Shown here: in pieces, positions 22,484 to 33,200 of the stretch
Layout: every line of letters starts with the position of its first letter
How positions within the stretch are numbered: position 1 is the first letter of the stretch
Assembly (NCBI GenBank): GCA_963576565.1
Contig: OY755044.1
Location: forward strand, 50,785,847 to 50,849,846
Origin: Aspidapion aeneum
Taxonomy: Eukaryota > Arthropoda > Insecta > Coleoptera > Brentidae
Length of the DNA stretch: 64,000 nucleotides
Direction of reading: 5' to 3'
The notes under the pieces: generated by a model
Databases searched by the model: none
What the model was told of the DNA's origin: nothing
Seen by the model: the letters and a program-made list of their open reading frames with translations, nothing else
Position numbers and translations under genes: made by a program

Positions 22484-22800
22484 ATATTTTTTTGACATAG
22501 GTACGTCAATTAATTTTTTACTTGTGGTATAAGGTGCCTTATTCGAAATATTATGAAAAAATAAAAATAATTATATTTTTTTGACATACATACGTCAATT
22601 AAAATATCTAAAAATGATGACATGTTTTTCTTTTTTCCAATAACACGATTTTGATTGAGTGATTTATAACGTGCAAAAACCTAATATTACTTTTAAGTTT
22701 CTGCACTGTAAGTGTCATATAGCATAGTGACGTTAAATTTCCGCTGTAGTTTTTTAATGTCCAGTCAATTCGTTACTCGATGATTGTTGACAATAAGGTG
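22484..22800. repeat. Short duplicated AT-rich segment
   Basis: AATATTTTTTTGACATA.GTACGTCAATTA occurs at about 22484 and again at about 22576. The segment between carries 'acttgtggtataaggtgcc', which resembles the flank upstream of the RTE element. No gene is seen. Confidence 0.5.
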
Positions 22801-22809
22801 TGAGGTATG

Positions 22810-23085
22810 AGGAAATATTCGGGCGGCGGACGAAACATCGAAAGACGGAATGTCGAAAGTACAAAATGTCGAAATTACAAAATATCGAAGTTACAAAATG
22901 TCGAAATTACAAAGTGTCGAAGTTACAAATTGTCGAAAGGCAAAATGTCGAAATTACAAAATATCGAAATTACAAATTGTCGAAATTACAAAATATCGAA
23001 ATTACAAAATGTCGAAATTATAAAATGTCGAAATTACAAAATGTCGAACACACAAAATATCGAAATTAACGAATATCGAAAATCA
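22810..23085. repeat. Left arm of a fold-back minisatellite, unit GTCGAAATTACAAAAT
   Basis: About fifteen 15-16-base units (GTCGAAATTACAAAAT and ATCGAA variants) follow a leading ATATTCGGGCGGCGGACGA. The same unit appears in reverse complement at 23950-24112, so the two arrays face each other around the pentamer array. The overlapping open frames (CRNYK.., KISKLQN..) are products of the repeat. Confidence 0.9.
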
Positions 23086-23099
23086 AAAATAGAAAATTT

Positions 23100-23925
23100 C
23101 TAAACCTTAACCTAACCCGACCCTGACGTTACCTAACCTAATCTAACTAAACCTAATCTGACCTAACCACATGAAAATAGAATGTTTCAAAAACCTAACC
23201 TGACGAAACCTAATCAATTCTAGCCGAACCGAACCAAACCGAACCAAAGCAAACTGAACCAACAATTAAAAAAAAAAACTTTCCTGACTTTTTTCCCGGG
23301 ATCCTAGAGGGTGTGAATCCGAACCGAACCGAACCGAACCGAACCGAACCGAACCGAACCGAACCGAACCGAACCGAACCGAACCGAACCGAACCGAACC
23401 GAACCGAACGGAAAAGAACCGAACCGAACCGAACCAAACCGAACCGAACCGAACAGAACCGAACAGAACCCAACAGAACCGAACGGAACCGAAACGAACC
23501 GAACCGAACCGAACCAAATCGACCGAACCGAACCGAACCGAACAGAACCCAACAGAACCGAAACGAACCGAACCGAACCGAGCCGAACCGAACCGAACCG
23601 AACCGAACCGAACGAACCGAACCGAACCATACCGAACAGAACCGAACCATACCGAACAGAACCGAACCGAACTGTACCGAACCGAACCGAACCGAACCGA
23701 ACAGAACCGAATCGAACCGACCGAACCGAACCGAACCGAACCGAACCGAACAGAACCCAACAGAACCGAACGGAACCGAAACGAACCGAACCGAACCGAA
23801 CCGAAGCAAACCGAACCGAACCGAACCTAACCTAACCTAACCTAACCTAACCTAACCTAACCTAACCGAACCGAACCGAACCAAACCGAACCGAACCGAA
23901 CCGAACCAAACCTAACCTTACCAAA
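23100..23925. repeat. Pentamer array: (CCGAA)n with embedded (CCTAA)n telomere-type repeats
   Basis: 23100-23215 is degenerate CCTAA/CCTGA. 23283-23318 carries a CCCGGGATCCTAGAG motif. 23319-23815 is mostly CCGAA with CAGAA, CCAAA, CGGAA and CCATA variants. 23825-23865 is a clean run of about eight CCTAA units, and CCGAA/CCTAA continues to about 23925. CCTAA is the complement of TTAGG, the common insect telomere repeat. Long open frames on both strands here are artefacts of a 5-base repeat. Confidence 0.92.
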
Positions 23926-23949
23926 CTAAATTACAACACTGCTAATTTT

Positions 23950-24131
23950 CTGTAATTTCGACATTTTGTAATTTCGACGTTTTGTAATTTCGTCATTTTG
24001 TAATTTCGACATTTTGCATCTCGACATTTTGTAGTTTCACCATTTTAAATTTCGATATTTTGTTTTCGACATTTTGTACTTTCGATATTTTGTGTTTCGA
24101 AGTTTTGGCCCTCGTCCGAAATATTCGGTTT
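23950..24131. repeat. Right arm of the fold-back minisatellite
   Basis: TTTTGTAATTTCGACA-type units are the inverse of the left arm, followed by CTCGTCCGAAATATTCGG, the inverse of the left arm's lead-in. The arm ends only about 20 bases from the splice donor of the trehalase exon. Confidence 0.88.
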
Positions 24132-24150
24132 GGTTTGTTTTTATTTTTAC

Positions 24151-24469
24151 CTAGATTTGGCCAAATAGCAACCAGATCTTTCGCAAAATGCCTAACTTCT
24201 GCATCGTTGATCAAACTAAGAAAACTGGGATTTGCTTTAAAATCTGATGGAGTCCACTCTTCAAGCTCTTCACTATCTTTAAAGTTATACTCCACAAATT
24301 TTTTTATATCTTCTTTGCTTGGGTTATTGTTTGTTTCCTTCTGAAGTATTTCAAAATTTTTCAGGGTTTCTTCTTCAGAATTGATCTGGGATAAGTCTAC
24401 AAAGGTTTTTGAGTCTGGGAAGATCCTAACACGTTGGATAGTATCTAATAGATCACCTTGACAGTAAAC
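24151..24469 (-). CDS. Treh: Trehalase (GH37), one internal exon
   Basis: The minus strand shows TTTTTTTATAG as acceptor, then 319 exon bases, then CTAG|GTAAAAAT as donor. The exon encodes about 106 residues with no stop: VYCQGDLLDTIQ, RIFPDSKTFVDLSQ, then DIKKFVEYNFKD, SEELEEWTPSDF and FAKDLVAIWPNL. These match the N-terminal region of insect trehalases, where Y-C-G-LL and F.DSKTFVD are conserved. The enzyme splits trehalose, the main insect blood sugar, into glucose. The exon appears to start in phase 0 and end in phase 1. The catalytic GH37 signatures would be in later exons, which I do not find in this window, and neither do I find the signal-peptide exon. The gene therefore has long introns filled with the surrounding repeats. 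Confidence 0.87.
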
Positions 24470-24484
24470 CTATAAAAAAATAGT

Positions 24485-24600
24485 ATAATAACTTTATGGA
24501 TCTCGCAAGCGGCGGCGCTTCGAGGGGGGGGGGCGGAAAGGGAAGGCCCTGGCCTCTCCACTTTTTTAAACCACATAAACATTTTTCAAAATTCATATTA
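24485..24600. repeat. Left half of a dispersed repeat split by the 24601-48345 element
   Basis: AAGCGGCGGCGCTTCGAGG, then TTTTTTAAACCACATAAAC, ending ATATTA. It matches 1705-1767. The right half resumes at 48346. Confidence 0.75.
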
Positions 24601-25720
24601 CCGGGTGGGCCAAAAAAAACCGGACAAGTTTTTTCCATTATAACTTTTGAAATATAACATCTATTTTAATGGGACCAACTGCCAGAGAATTAATTAGAGT
24701 TTTAATTATTGTTTTAAATCAGTAAAAAAGCTGCATTCTTGCCACGCACAACAAGGTATGCGTCAGCACAATCGGTTTGGTGGTTCTAAAAAAATATATT
24801 TTTGTTTCGAACATTATTTTGAATATTCTACGATTGCCTTGCCAATCATGTCTGCATTTATTTCCTTATAGTCTAAGAGCCCAGTAGGATTTTGGGCTTG
24901 AATTGCAAACCGATACTCATATATTTTAATCGATTCGTCATAAGACTATGTCCCAAAAAAAATGGAGATACCTGCGAAAATCCTGCATAAACAACCCGCC
25001 ATCTTTGTTTAACGACGACATCGATTTTACCCAAACAAATTGTGATTAGCTTCTACTATAATGGCCTCTCCAAATCACTATCAATACTTTGTTTTTTATT
25101 TGTCTCTATACTATAAATTCTGTAAGTTCCTCAAATACGCTATTTTTTTTTAGGTTTTTTTCATTTTTTCAAGAAAACTACTGGTTTTACAAAAAAACAT
25201 AAAATATAAAAAATATGCAGATTGTTAAGATGTATTCATGGTGGGTCTAATATTTGCTGTAGATTAAGCGGTTCTCGAGTTACACTCAAAAAACCACTAA
25301 ATTGGCCTATACCTACCCCCAGGTACAAAAATTTTCATATTTTCACCAAAGTCATGAAAGTTACTAAAAAACTATACAGAACGAAAAAGGATGTCAAGGT
25401 AAATAAGAAACGGCTATTTAATAGTACACTTTTTGTCGTAAAGTTAATAGTAATTCGATGTTTTCGTTCCATAGAAGTACGACAATGGCATGGGTCCATT
25501 AAGCGAAAAAATAATTTATGCACAGATAAGCGAACCCGCAGTTACATATTTAAACTTAGCGTCAAAAATCTTACAAAAAACATATTTGATACTTTTCGGC
25601 TAAATTGACAGGTGGTCACGTGATTTTGACAACTTCTTAATGGTTTGAGCTAGAGACTTGGTTCTTTTTTTGATTTGTAGACAAAATTATCCAATTTTGA
25701 CGACAAAACATATTTTTAAA
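24601..25720. repeat. Left arm, inverted relative to 46190-47260
   Basis: Landmarks shared in reverse complement with 46190-47260 include TTAAGATGTATTC, 'agattaagcggttctcgagt', AAACCACTAAATTGGCCTAT, TGGTGAAAATATGAAAATTT (other strand), 'tggacccatgccattgtcgtacttctatgg' (other strand) and GGTGGTCACGTGATTTTG. A 128-codon frame (25222-25608) has a shorter counterpart in the other arm (46631-46846), but the differences alter the protein freely. Confidence 0.8.
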
Positions 25721-27725
25721 AATTTTGAATACGGTGCCGCCTGGCGCCCAAAACAAATTTTATAACTAGTCGAATCCGCATTTCGATATTTTAACTGTTG
25801 CATAATTAAAATTTTATACTTTTCCAAATTAATTTTTTTTAACGCCCCTCGCTTTTATTATTATGATATCAGAACACTCAAAAAATTATTTTATGCTTTT
25901 TAGTCCATTTTATAAAAGCTTGTTTTCAAAAAGTTTTTTTTTTCTAAATTTATTGTTTTAGGGACTTATTGCAATAGTGCCAGGCACTAATTGTGCCGGG
26001 CACTATTCTGACAGATTCGCTTCTCTTCCTGGCACTAAAATTAGCCAAGAGAATAAGAAGGAGATGCCACGAGAGTGAGCGAAAACAAGATATATATACA
26101 GGGTGTCCCAAAACTCTGAGTCCACTCAAACATCTTCTGAACTATTGAAGATAACTGAACCATATTTGGCAGTAATCGTTAACATCAAGAGATTTATTTT
26201 ATGAAGAGGAGGTTGTGCTGCTCCTGCATTAGGGGGCGACATAGGGGCGATCAACTTAAAAATTTTAATTATAAATCCTTATCGATTGATACCTCGTTTT
26301 AAAGGTATTTGACAACTAAATACATATTTTGATATAGCCGTTAATTGTCTACACAATCAAATCTGTCAAAATCTATGGACTGTCAAAACAAATTATTTAA
26401 GTTTTTGTCAAACTTTACAAGTTTGTTGTTTTAAACAAACCCAACTAACATTTATAGTAGCGGCTACATGTTCTAAAAGCTTTGCTACTTTCTTATAGTA
26501 GAAATGTGGTGATCCCAACCAAAATTTGTTACTTTTTAGTTCTAACTACTATTTAGTATCAGGAAATAGTAGATGTTTCGTAAAAACGACCCTCTAAACT
26601 ACTTCTTAGGATTGTTTCTTGATAGTCGATTCTGATAGTCTTCTTTACCACAATAGGACGTTGCTAAAGTTTTACTTTCTTTTTAGTCGTTATTTCGTAG
26701 TCGCCCTGACTTTTATATCCTACTTAATTACTACTAGAAAGTTAAGCCTCATTGGAGTCCCAAACAAGTGTATCCGACAACTACATTATAACTTTAATTT
26801 TTACCACAAAAGTTTGTGTCATCATAGTAACATCTGATGTAAGAATGTAGACAAAATAACTTTTTGGATCAACTATAAAGCCGCAACTACTTTGACTTTT
26901 TTTTAATGTCGATTTTTTAAAGTAATCTCTCCTTCCTGTTTCTACTTTGAAAACGTAGACTTTTTGAAGTCGCATTGTAACGTGTCATTTTTACGTTTAA
27001 GACAACGTTACATATTTGTTTATTTAGGTAAATAATCAAGGCTCTTTGATTCGTCTTTCTGTACACAAGTAAGGGTATTTTATAGAGCTAGGTTTGGAGG
27101 TTATATAGTGTCCAAAAAGTTACCTTATAAAGGAGACATTCCATCGAATTACTGTGGACACTACGCACATCGCATTATCTGGACATCGTAATTGGAATTT
27201 AAGATCACAGGCTTCGGGAAAAATCACATAAAAATTTTGATTGTTTTGTTTTTATCTGTGGAATTTTGTGATTCACTTGACGTTCATAAAGTTAAACAGC
27301 TGTTATGCTGGGGAATGGCGGCGTTGCCGCATCACAAATGGATTCAGTAACAGGAAGGAAACATTTAGATGAACATTTCATTCCCTTACGTTTATTTCGA
27401 GGATATTGGGACAATCCGAACCTCATGTCCTTCACGGATTAACTAGTTTTGATAGTACGAAAACATATTTGGGTCGACCAGGAACAACCGAGGCTCCGCC
27501 ACTTTGATATCTTTATTAATTTGATAGGGAAAGGATAAAATAAATACGAGTTATGCACTTTGGTAAAGGGGAGATAAACGAGGGATAAAAACCAAGACTA
27601 AAAGAATAAACGAAATCGTGTGAGTTAACATCTGAACACTCTTGTGCCTTTAAGCAATAGTTCAGTGTGTATTTTTGGGTTCAGGTTCAGAAACAACTTT
27701 ATTACTGTAGAAACGTTTTACAAAA

Positions 27726-28043
27726 ATGGCGTTAAACCATATGAATATTAGAGAAAACATTTATAAAGAGCGAAGGAAACTTTTGACGAAGACTGTAACT
27801 GGAGTGCAACTAAATTCTGCGCTCAGTATAGCTTTACTCATATGGGAATTGGTTGAGTGTTCGAATATTAATAATGTGTATGGAGGGTGTCTCGACGTCC
27901 TTGTTATAAAAATTCCAACCGTGGAAATAGATCCGACAACACCTCAATGTACGTTTTACCTAATTGCAATGTCCACTTGGTCGGTGCTGCCCCCTATATA
28001 CCTGTATAGGACTATCGCTGTATCTCCTCATTGGTTACTTTGA
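27726..28043 (+). CDS. 105-codon ORF of unknown function inside the LTR
   Basis: The ATG has a favourable context (CAAAAATGG). The encoded protein begins MALNHMNIRENIYKERRKLL, has a mildly hydrophobic middle (LNSALSIALLIWELV) and no motif that I recognise. The identical frame exists in the 3' LTR (41169-41486), but LTR identity makes that uninformative. It lies upstream of the first splice donor of the LTR (28463), so it could be the first ORF of a spliced transcript, or simply chance. A possible initiator-like TCAGTG lies at 27662-27667. Confidence 0.35.
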   Translation: MALNHMNIRENIYKERRKLLTKTVTGVQLNSALSIALLIWELVECSNINNVYGGCLDVLVIKIPTVEIDPTTPQCTFYLIAMSTWSVLPPIYLYRTIAVSPHWLL

Positions 28044-28462
28044 AAACCCCGGGGTTTTCTCCCAGTCTTGCCACTGAACGTAGAGATTTAATTTTGGCGA
28101 AGAAGTTTTTTATAAATAGGTTTGCATCCTTTATTTGAATTTAACCGGGAAGATTAGGTTGGTACTATTGCGTTTTACCGTCCCCACTCCCCACCAAATT
28201 TACAAAACGGTTTCCGGCCAATTCATTATTCTGGTATTCTCGACGAAGTGGTTGGTCTCTCTTGCTAACGAATTTTGGCTGGGTCGACAACAGTTTCTGG
28301 GATCGCCTTTGTTTTTGGTGATTGGCACTACAGCGATTGTAGGAGATATCCCAGAAACTGTGGAAGTGAGTCCGTCGTGTCTAGGCAATCTGGAGTGACG
28401 CTCGCACCCTGTTTTGAGGGGGATTTAAGTCGGCCTACGCCATTTGCACGGAAAGAGCATTG

Positions 28463-29077
28463 GTAAGTTCGATTTTATTTTTTTTTCATTTTTTTTATTA
28501 TTTGGGTACTCTTCAAGATAATATTTGCCTCCCAAATTGTAATTATTTTTCGTGGGAAATGTACTTTTTTTTGACAAAGGACGTGGGGAATTGTTGGCGT
28601 TTTTATATTTTTCTTTTAACCACGTGTTGGATAAAAACTATATATTGTTTTTCTCCTTTGTCTACAGCCCTGTCAATTCCAGCGACGGGACAGTTGGGCT
28701 GGACGCTGGTGGGAAGCCGGACGGGCCAGTTATAACCCTGAGAAAGGTACGTTAGGATTATTTTAGTTCATCTGTTTAAATCTACTTTGTTTTATTGAGT
28801 CGACATGGGGTTCTCGATTTAAGTTACTGTGTAGGGGAACTTCGTGCAAAATTGACGAATTCCAGGAAACTGAAACATTTCATTTTCCACAGGGTTTTAC
28901 GCTCGGGCAAGAACCAACATTTTGACCACCATGTGCTGCCCTAGCGTGATGTGCTAAGCGGGCATTAGGGGAGGCGCGGGCAAACCAGGAGCAGCAGTAG
29001 CAGTGAGGGGGTGTCTGGACAACTCCAGGTTTCCAAACTAGAACACACATTTATAACAAAATAATCAAGGACCAAGG
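28463..29077 (+). promoter_or_regulatory. Three donor and two acceptor splice sites within the LTR
   Basis: Donor TTG|GTAAGT at 28463, pyrimidine-rich acceptor TTTGTCTACAG ending at 28667, donor AAAG|GTACGT at 28747, acceptor TTTTCCACAG ending at 28892, donor CAAG|GTAGGA at 29077. The predicted internal exons are 28668-28746 and 28893-29076. They are more GC-rich than their surroundings, as real exons often are. They would form a spliced leader ahead of acceptors further 3'. The same sites are present in the 3' LTR. Confidence 0.55.
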
Positions 29078-30198
29078 TAGGAGCGAGCCTTAACTATAAT
29101 TTTTTTCTCATATATAATTTTTTAATATAATTTAGACTTAATCTTTTCATATACAAGCTTTCACAGTATAATTTCAACATTTCTTGTAAACGCAAGATAA
29201 GGTATGACGTCATAACCCTGGTTTTGCGACATATTTACTACATTGACTTGTTTTCCTTCATTTCATTTATTTAAGATAATTTTACTGTCAAATTTAAAGT
29301 GCCTTGCTATTTTGGCCCTATTTAAAGTGCCTTGCTATTTTGGCCCTGACTTGTTTGGTATTTTTCTCAAGTTTTACAATCAAAATATACAAGATGAACT
29401 AAATTTCTGTGTTATTTGTACAATCCAGTGAACCAACTTTGCAGAGTCAAAAGAGAGATGAGATTATATTTTTTTTTTAGCGGTTTCGTTACACTGTTTT
29501 ACCTCATGGGGTAGATCTCGGACTGGGTTGCTGTCTGTCTCATTCGACCTAGCGTAGAACGATGACAGCGGATATTTGGTCCAGATCTCCCCTATGACAG
29601 AATAATTTTGGAAGTATATTTATTTTTTTAAATCATTTATGTAACCGAGTCTCACACTACTGACTCAGATGTAGGTACACTATGACCTGTTAAAGGAGTC
29701 CATCTACCTGTAAAGTGCTCCTAGTTTTGTCATCTTAATTCAATCTTTTAGAATTTTATTCTGTTTATTTTTTTTGGTTTTTTTTTAATTACACAAATAT
29801 TCTGGAAGCCTCGGAAGTAGGTGGAATTTCATTGTTTGGCTACAACATTTGGGTTGAACTGTATTTTATTTAAGATCTTCTTTGTAAAACATTGATATTA
29901 AATAATGTGGCGCACTTAAAATTTTCTTATTTCTGAACCCCCCCCTTCTCCACTGTATAAAAGTTACCGGGCATATCAATGTTTTACCTAGCTGGAAAAT
30001 ACAGTTCTGCTTCCAGATATTTGTTTAATTATTCAATGGTGTTGTTGTGTCACAAGTTGGCGAATTGTCACTATCCTAATTACAGTGTCACAAAATGGCG
30101 GCAACGTCTTTAAGCTGCCACAAATGTCACACAACGCATTTTAATAGGCCACAAATTGGCGCCCAAATTATTTTTTAACTTTTTTTAAGGCCACAAAT

Positions 30199-30214
30199 TG
30201 GCGCCCTACGTGTG
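30199..30214 (+). promoter_or_regulatory. Primer-binding site, tRNA-Lys type
   Basis: TGGCGCCCTACGTGTG begins three bases after the 5' LTR. The TGGCGCCC core is that expected for pairing with the 3' end of a lysine tRNA, which primes minus-strand DNA synthesis in many Gypsy elements. The exact tRNA is inferred. Confidence 0.75.
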
Positions 30215-30216
30215 TT

Positions 30217-33200
30217 TTGGCTAGTTTTTTTAACATCTGATGTAATTTTTTTTTGGTTTTTTTGAATTTGGGAAAAAAAAAAGACAAATGTTTTTTTAAA
30301 TTTTTTTTTGAGAATTTTTTTTTGTGGTACAGCCAAAGCCAGGTTAGAGGCTTTCAGTGGCTGTGGGTGGTTTTGACACTCAATCATTTTTTTTTTCATA
30401 AAAAACAAGATCATTGGTTTTTGAAAAAACACTTTTTAAATATTTTTTTTTATAATATTTTAATATTTAAGCGTTGATTTGAAATTCGTTGTTGCTCTGT
30501 GGATCCTCATAGTTTTTTGTTAGCTTATCTTCACAAGTTTTTTCTTGGAAAATAAAATATTCATTTTTATTTATTAAGGAAGAATAAGTGGATAAAAAAA
30601 CATAGGAGTTTTTATTCAACAGCGTCCGAATCATGTTCTTAATTCTTTAAAGTTTTGGTAGGAAAAACACATTTTAATTTTTTAAGAAAAATAAATACAA
30701 CAATGTAAATTTACTTCAATTTTTTTTTTGTTGATCTATAGGTGGATGGACCTCCATGACATGGTCTTTTTATGTTTTAAATATATGACATAGGTAGTGT
30801 GTTTTTTTTTCTAACAATTTTTTTCTGCAGGTTCATTTATTTATATTTTATTATTTCCTGCTTGTGATAAGATAGAAATTGTTTCACAGATTATTTTTTA
30901 GTACAGTCAATTTATTTAGGTCAACAAGTTTTTTTTTGGTGATTTTAATTTTTTGTGGGATATCACTACTTGGAAATTGGAATATTTTTACAGGGTTTCA
31001 CACAAATTTTTCTTGGCTGAGTTGTTTTAAAGTAAATATAGCTTAACAGCTAGTAGATTTGTTTACTTGAAAGTATTAATTAGTAATGAAAGAAAAGGAA
31101 AATGAGTTTATTTTGCTTTGTCATTTTCTTTTCTTGTTCTGTTTTTGGTGGTAACTGTTGGATGACAATTAAGACCTTACGTCACTCAGTTACATCGGGT
31201 CAGAGGAGGGTACTACTACTACTAGTGTCGGCTCGGGAAGTTAGGAAACACAAGGCTAAAACCCTAGAGCGACATATTGGCTGAAGATCAACGCCAGAGG
31301 TCCAGTTAACATTTTTTTTTTGGGGTATTTTTTTTGAAAGACAGTTTTTAGGTCTTTGGTTTAGTTGTCTAGTTGTGTTTCGTGACTGGTCAAATTTTTT
31401 TTGGTAGAAAATACAGCGTTGGGCTTAGGAGTGCATTTTTTAAAAATGACCTACGGGTATTTCTATCAATTAAAGTTTTCTGGTACACATTTATTTTTTT
31501 TCTGTATTTTTTTCTGCGTTCAGGTCATAGCTTGGTCATGGCCATTGGAGAGCAAACATATATGTTTGAGCCTTGGGAAGTTTTGCCTGCTCCGGATTGA
31601 ATACAGGGAAAATGAATTTGAAGCCCAACTAGATATAATACCACAAAAGAAATGTTTAACTGAGACAGATATAGATATAAGTTTTTTGATTTTTTTTTAG
31701 TTCATTTGTAGAGTTCATTTGTAAAGTTCAGTAATTTTTTTAAGTAATGTCATTTTGAGTCAGTGAATTTAAGAGAGACGTTCAACTAAATATAAATGCT
31801 AGTCGGTGGTAATTGGTAAAAATATTTCAAAATTTTACTTTTTTTAAATAATTTAATCTTTCTTAAAAAGATTATTTTTTTTTTCTGTAAGCATAACTTC
31901 TCGAATTCTTGTTTTGGTCAAAACGGTTTGTATAGGGGTCGTAGTTTTAAAGGGTGACCAGACAGGTTATATTTTTTTTAGGGGACCAAACGGGAACTTC
32001 TTGAGTTACAAAAAGGTGAACTTTTTTGTCTTAGTTGATCAGGCAGGAATAAATAAATCTTTTTACTCCCAAATCATAATTTTAAATAACAAGATTTATT
32101 GGTTAAGTGTTTGGGTCTTATAGAAAAAAAAACGTTTTGTTTTTGGAGGATACTGGTATGAGATGAAATTATTTTAATTTCATGCCAAATGTTGTTTGAC
32201 GGCAGATATGCTAGTCTTCAGTTTTTTTGTTAGTTTGCATTTCAGGACAGTGGCGTGTACTTAAAGGGGCCTTACATCTGCGCCCATTGTAAAGCAACTT
32301 CCAACATACTTGCTTAGCTTTTCACTTAATCTTCGTTTTGTTGCTTCTGAAATTAAAGCGTTATGTTGGATAACGATTGATGGTGTTAGACTGAGAAAGT
32401 ACCTAGGTATTTAGGGATGAAAACTTGGAAGTTGTGGACAATTGGGAAATAATTTTTTTTATTTCATTTTTTTTTAATTTTAAAATAGTTTCATACTGGT
32501 GACCTCAAATAATGAAGCAAATTTTTAAATTACAATACACTGTTGTGGAATAAATGGGAAAGTGTTCAGGTTAAACAATAAATTTAAGATGATTGATTTT
32601 TAAAAAAACGATTTTAATCTAAGAATAAATTTAAAAACAATAGGTTTTCTTTGATGAGACTAAACAATGATGAGGGCATATACTTTTTTTTTGTTATGCA
32701 TAATATGATAGTAGTACCTTTTGTATTGCAATAATTAGGGGTTTTCCTCCCGCGAGCTGGGTGGAAATGGAAGAAATGTTTGGTTCGAAGTGTAGAAATC
32801 GAGGAACGAGGACTTCCTGCTAATCTTTTTAGGATTTCGCAACTTCGGTTTTCGCTAAATTAAAATACATCCAAATTTGGCCTACAGGCTGAATCTCGCA
32901 TTTTCCAGGACCTTGCAGATTCGCGGAGAAAGACAATTTTTGTGATCTGTTTAGTTATGATAGGAATTAAAATAGTAACATGCACATGAGGGAACTAGAT
33001 ATATTTAGGTTAAAAAGTAGTAAGAACACTGATCTGAACAGTTTTCCATAATAGTGTCCTATTTTCACAGGGTGCTTCAAAATATCTTCACCCTTTCTTT
33101 GAAATAAGATATTGTTTCGCCTGTGGGTGTTTGACCGTTTAAAAAATATATAGGGTCCAGATGGGATTGGAATGGAAATCACAAGTTTTTGGGTTTTATT

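Larger units (their letters stand above)
26976..30195 (+). repeat. 5' LTR, 3,220 bp
   Basis: It starts TGTAACG and ends GGCCACA. The first 40 bases contain an inverted pair (TGTAACGT and ACGTTACA). The second half carries consensus splice donors and acceptors, and a 105-codon ORF lies in the first third. Near its 3' end (about 30148-30165) it contains GGCCACAAATTGGCGCCC, which is also the sequence spanning the LTR/primer-binding-site junction. Confidence 0.95.

Noticed and set aside
22800..23103. Two overlapping frames rich in KCRNYK/KLQN
   Set aside because: They are translations of the GTCGAAATTACAAAAT minisatellite.
23210..23840. Open frames of 100-200 codons on both strands (Phe-Gly-Ser-Val-Arg and Glu-Pro-Asn-Arg-Thr repeats)
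   Set aside because: A 5-base repeat lacking stops is open in several frames on both strands. There are no non-repeat residues to suggest a gene.
22840..24112. CRISPR-like regular repeats
   Set aside because: The units are continuous or near-continuous without unique spacers, and the context is eukaryotic.
25222..25608. 128-codon frame with a shorter counterpart at 46631-46846
   Set aside because: It lies in the inverted arms of a non-coding repeat. Differences between the copies change residues freely, and the second copy is shorter.
30175..30477. Lys/Phe-rich frames on both strands of the leader
   Set aside because: Homopolymer T and A runs generate them. They have no start context or conservation signal.
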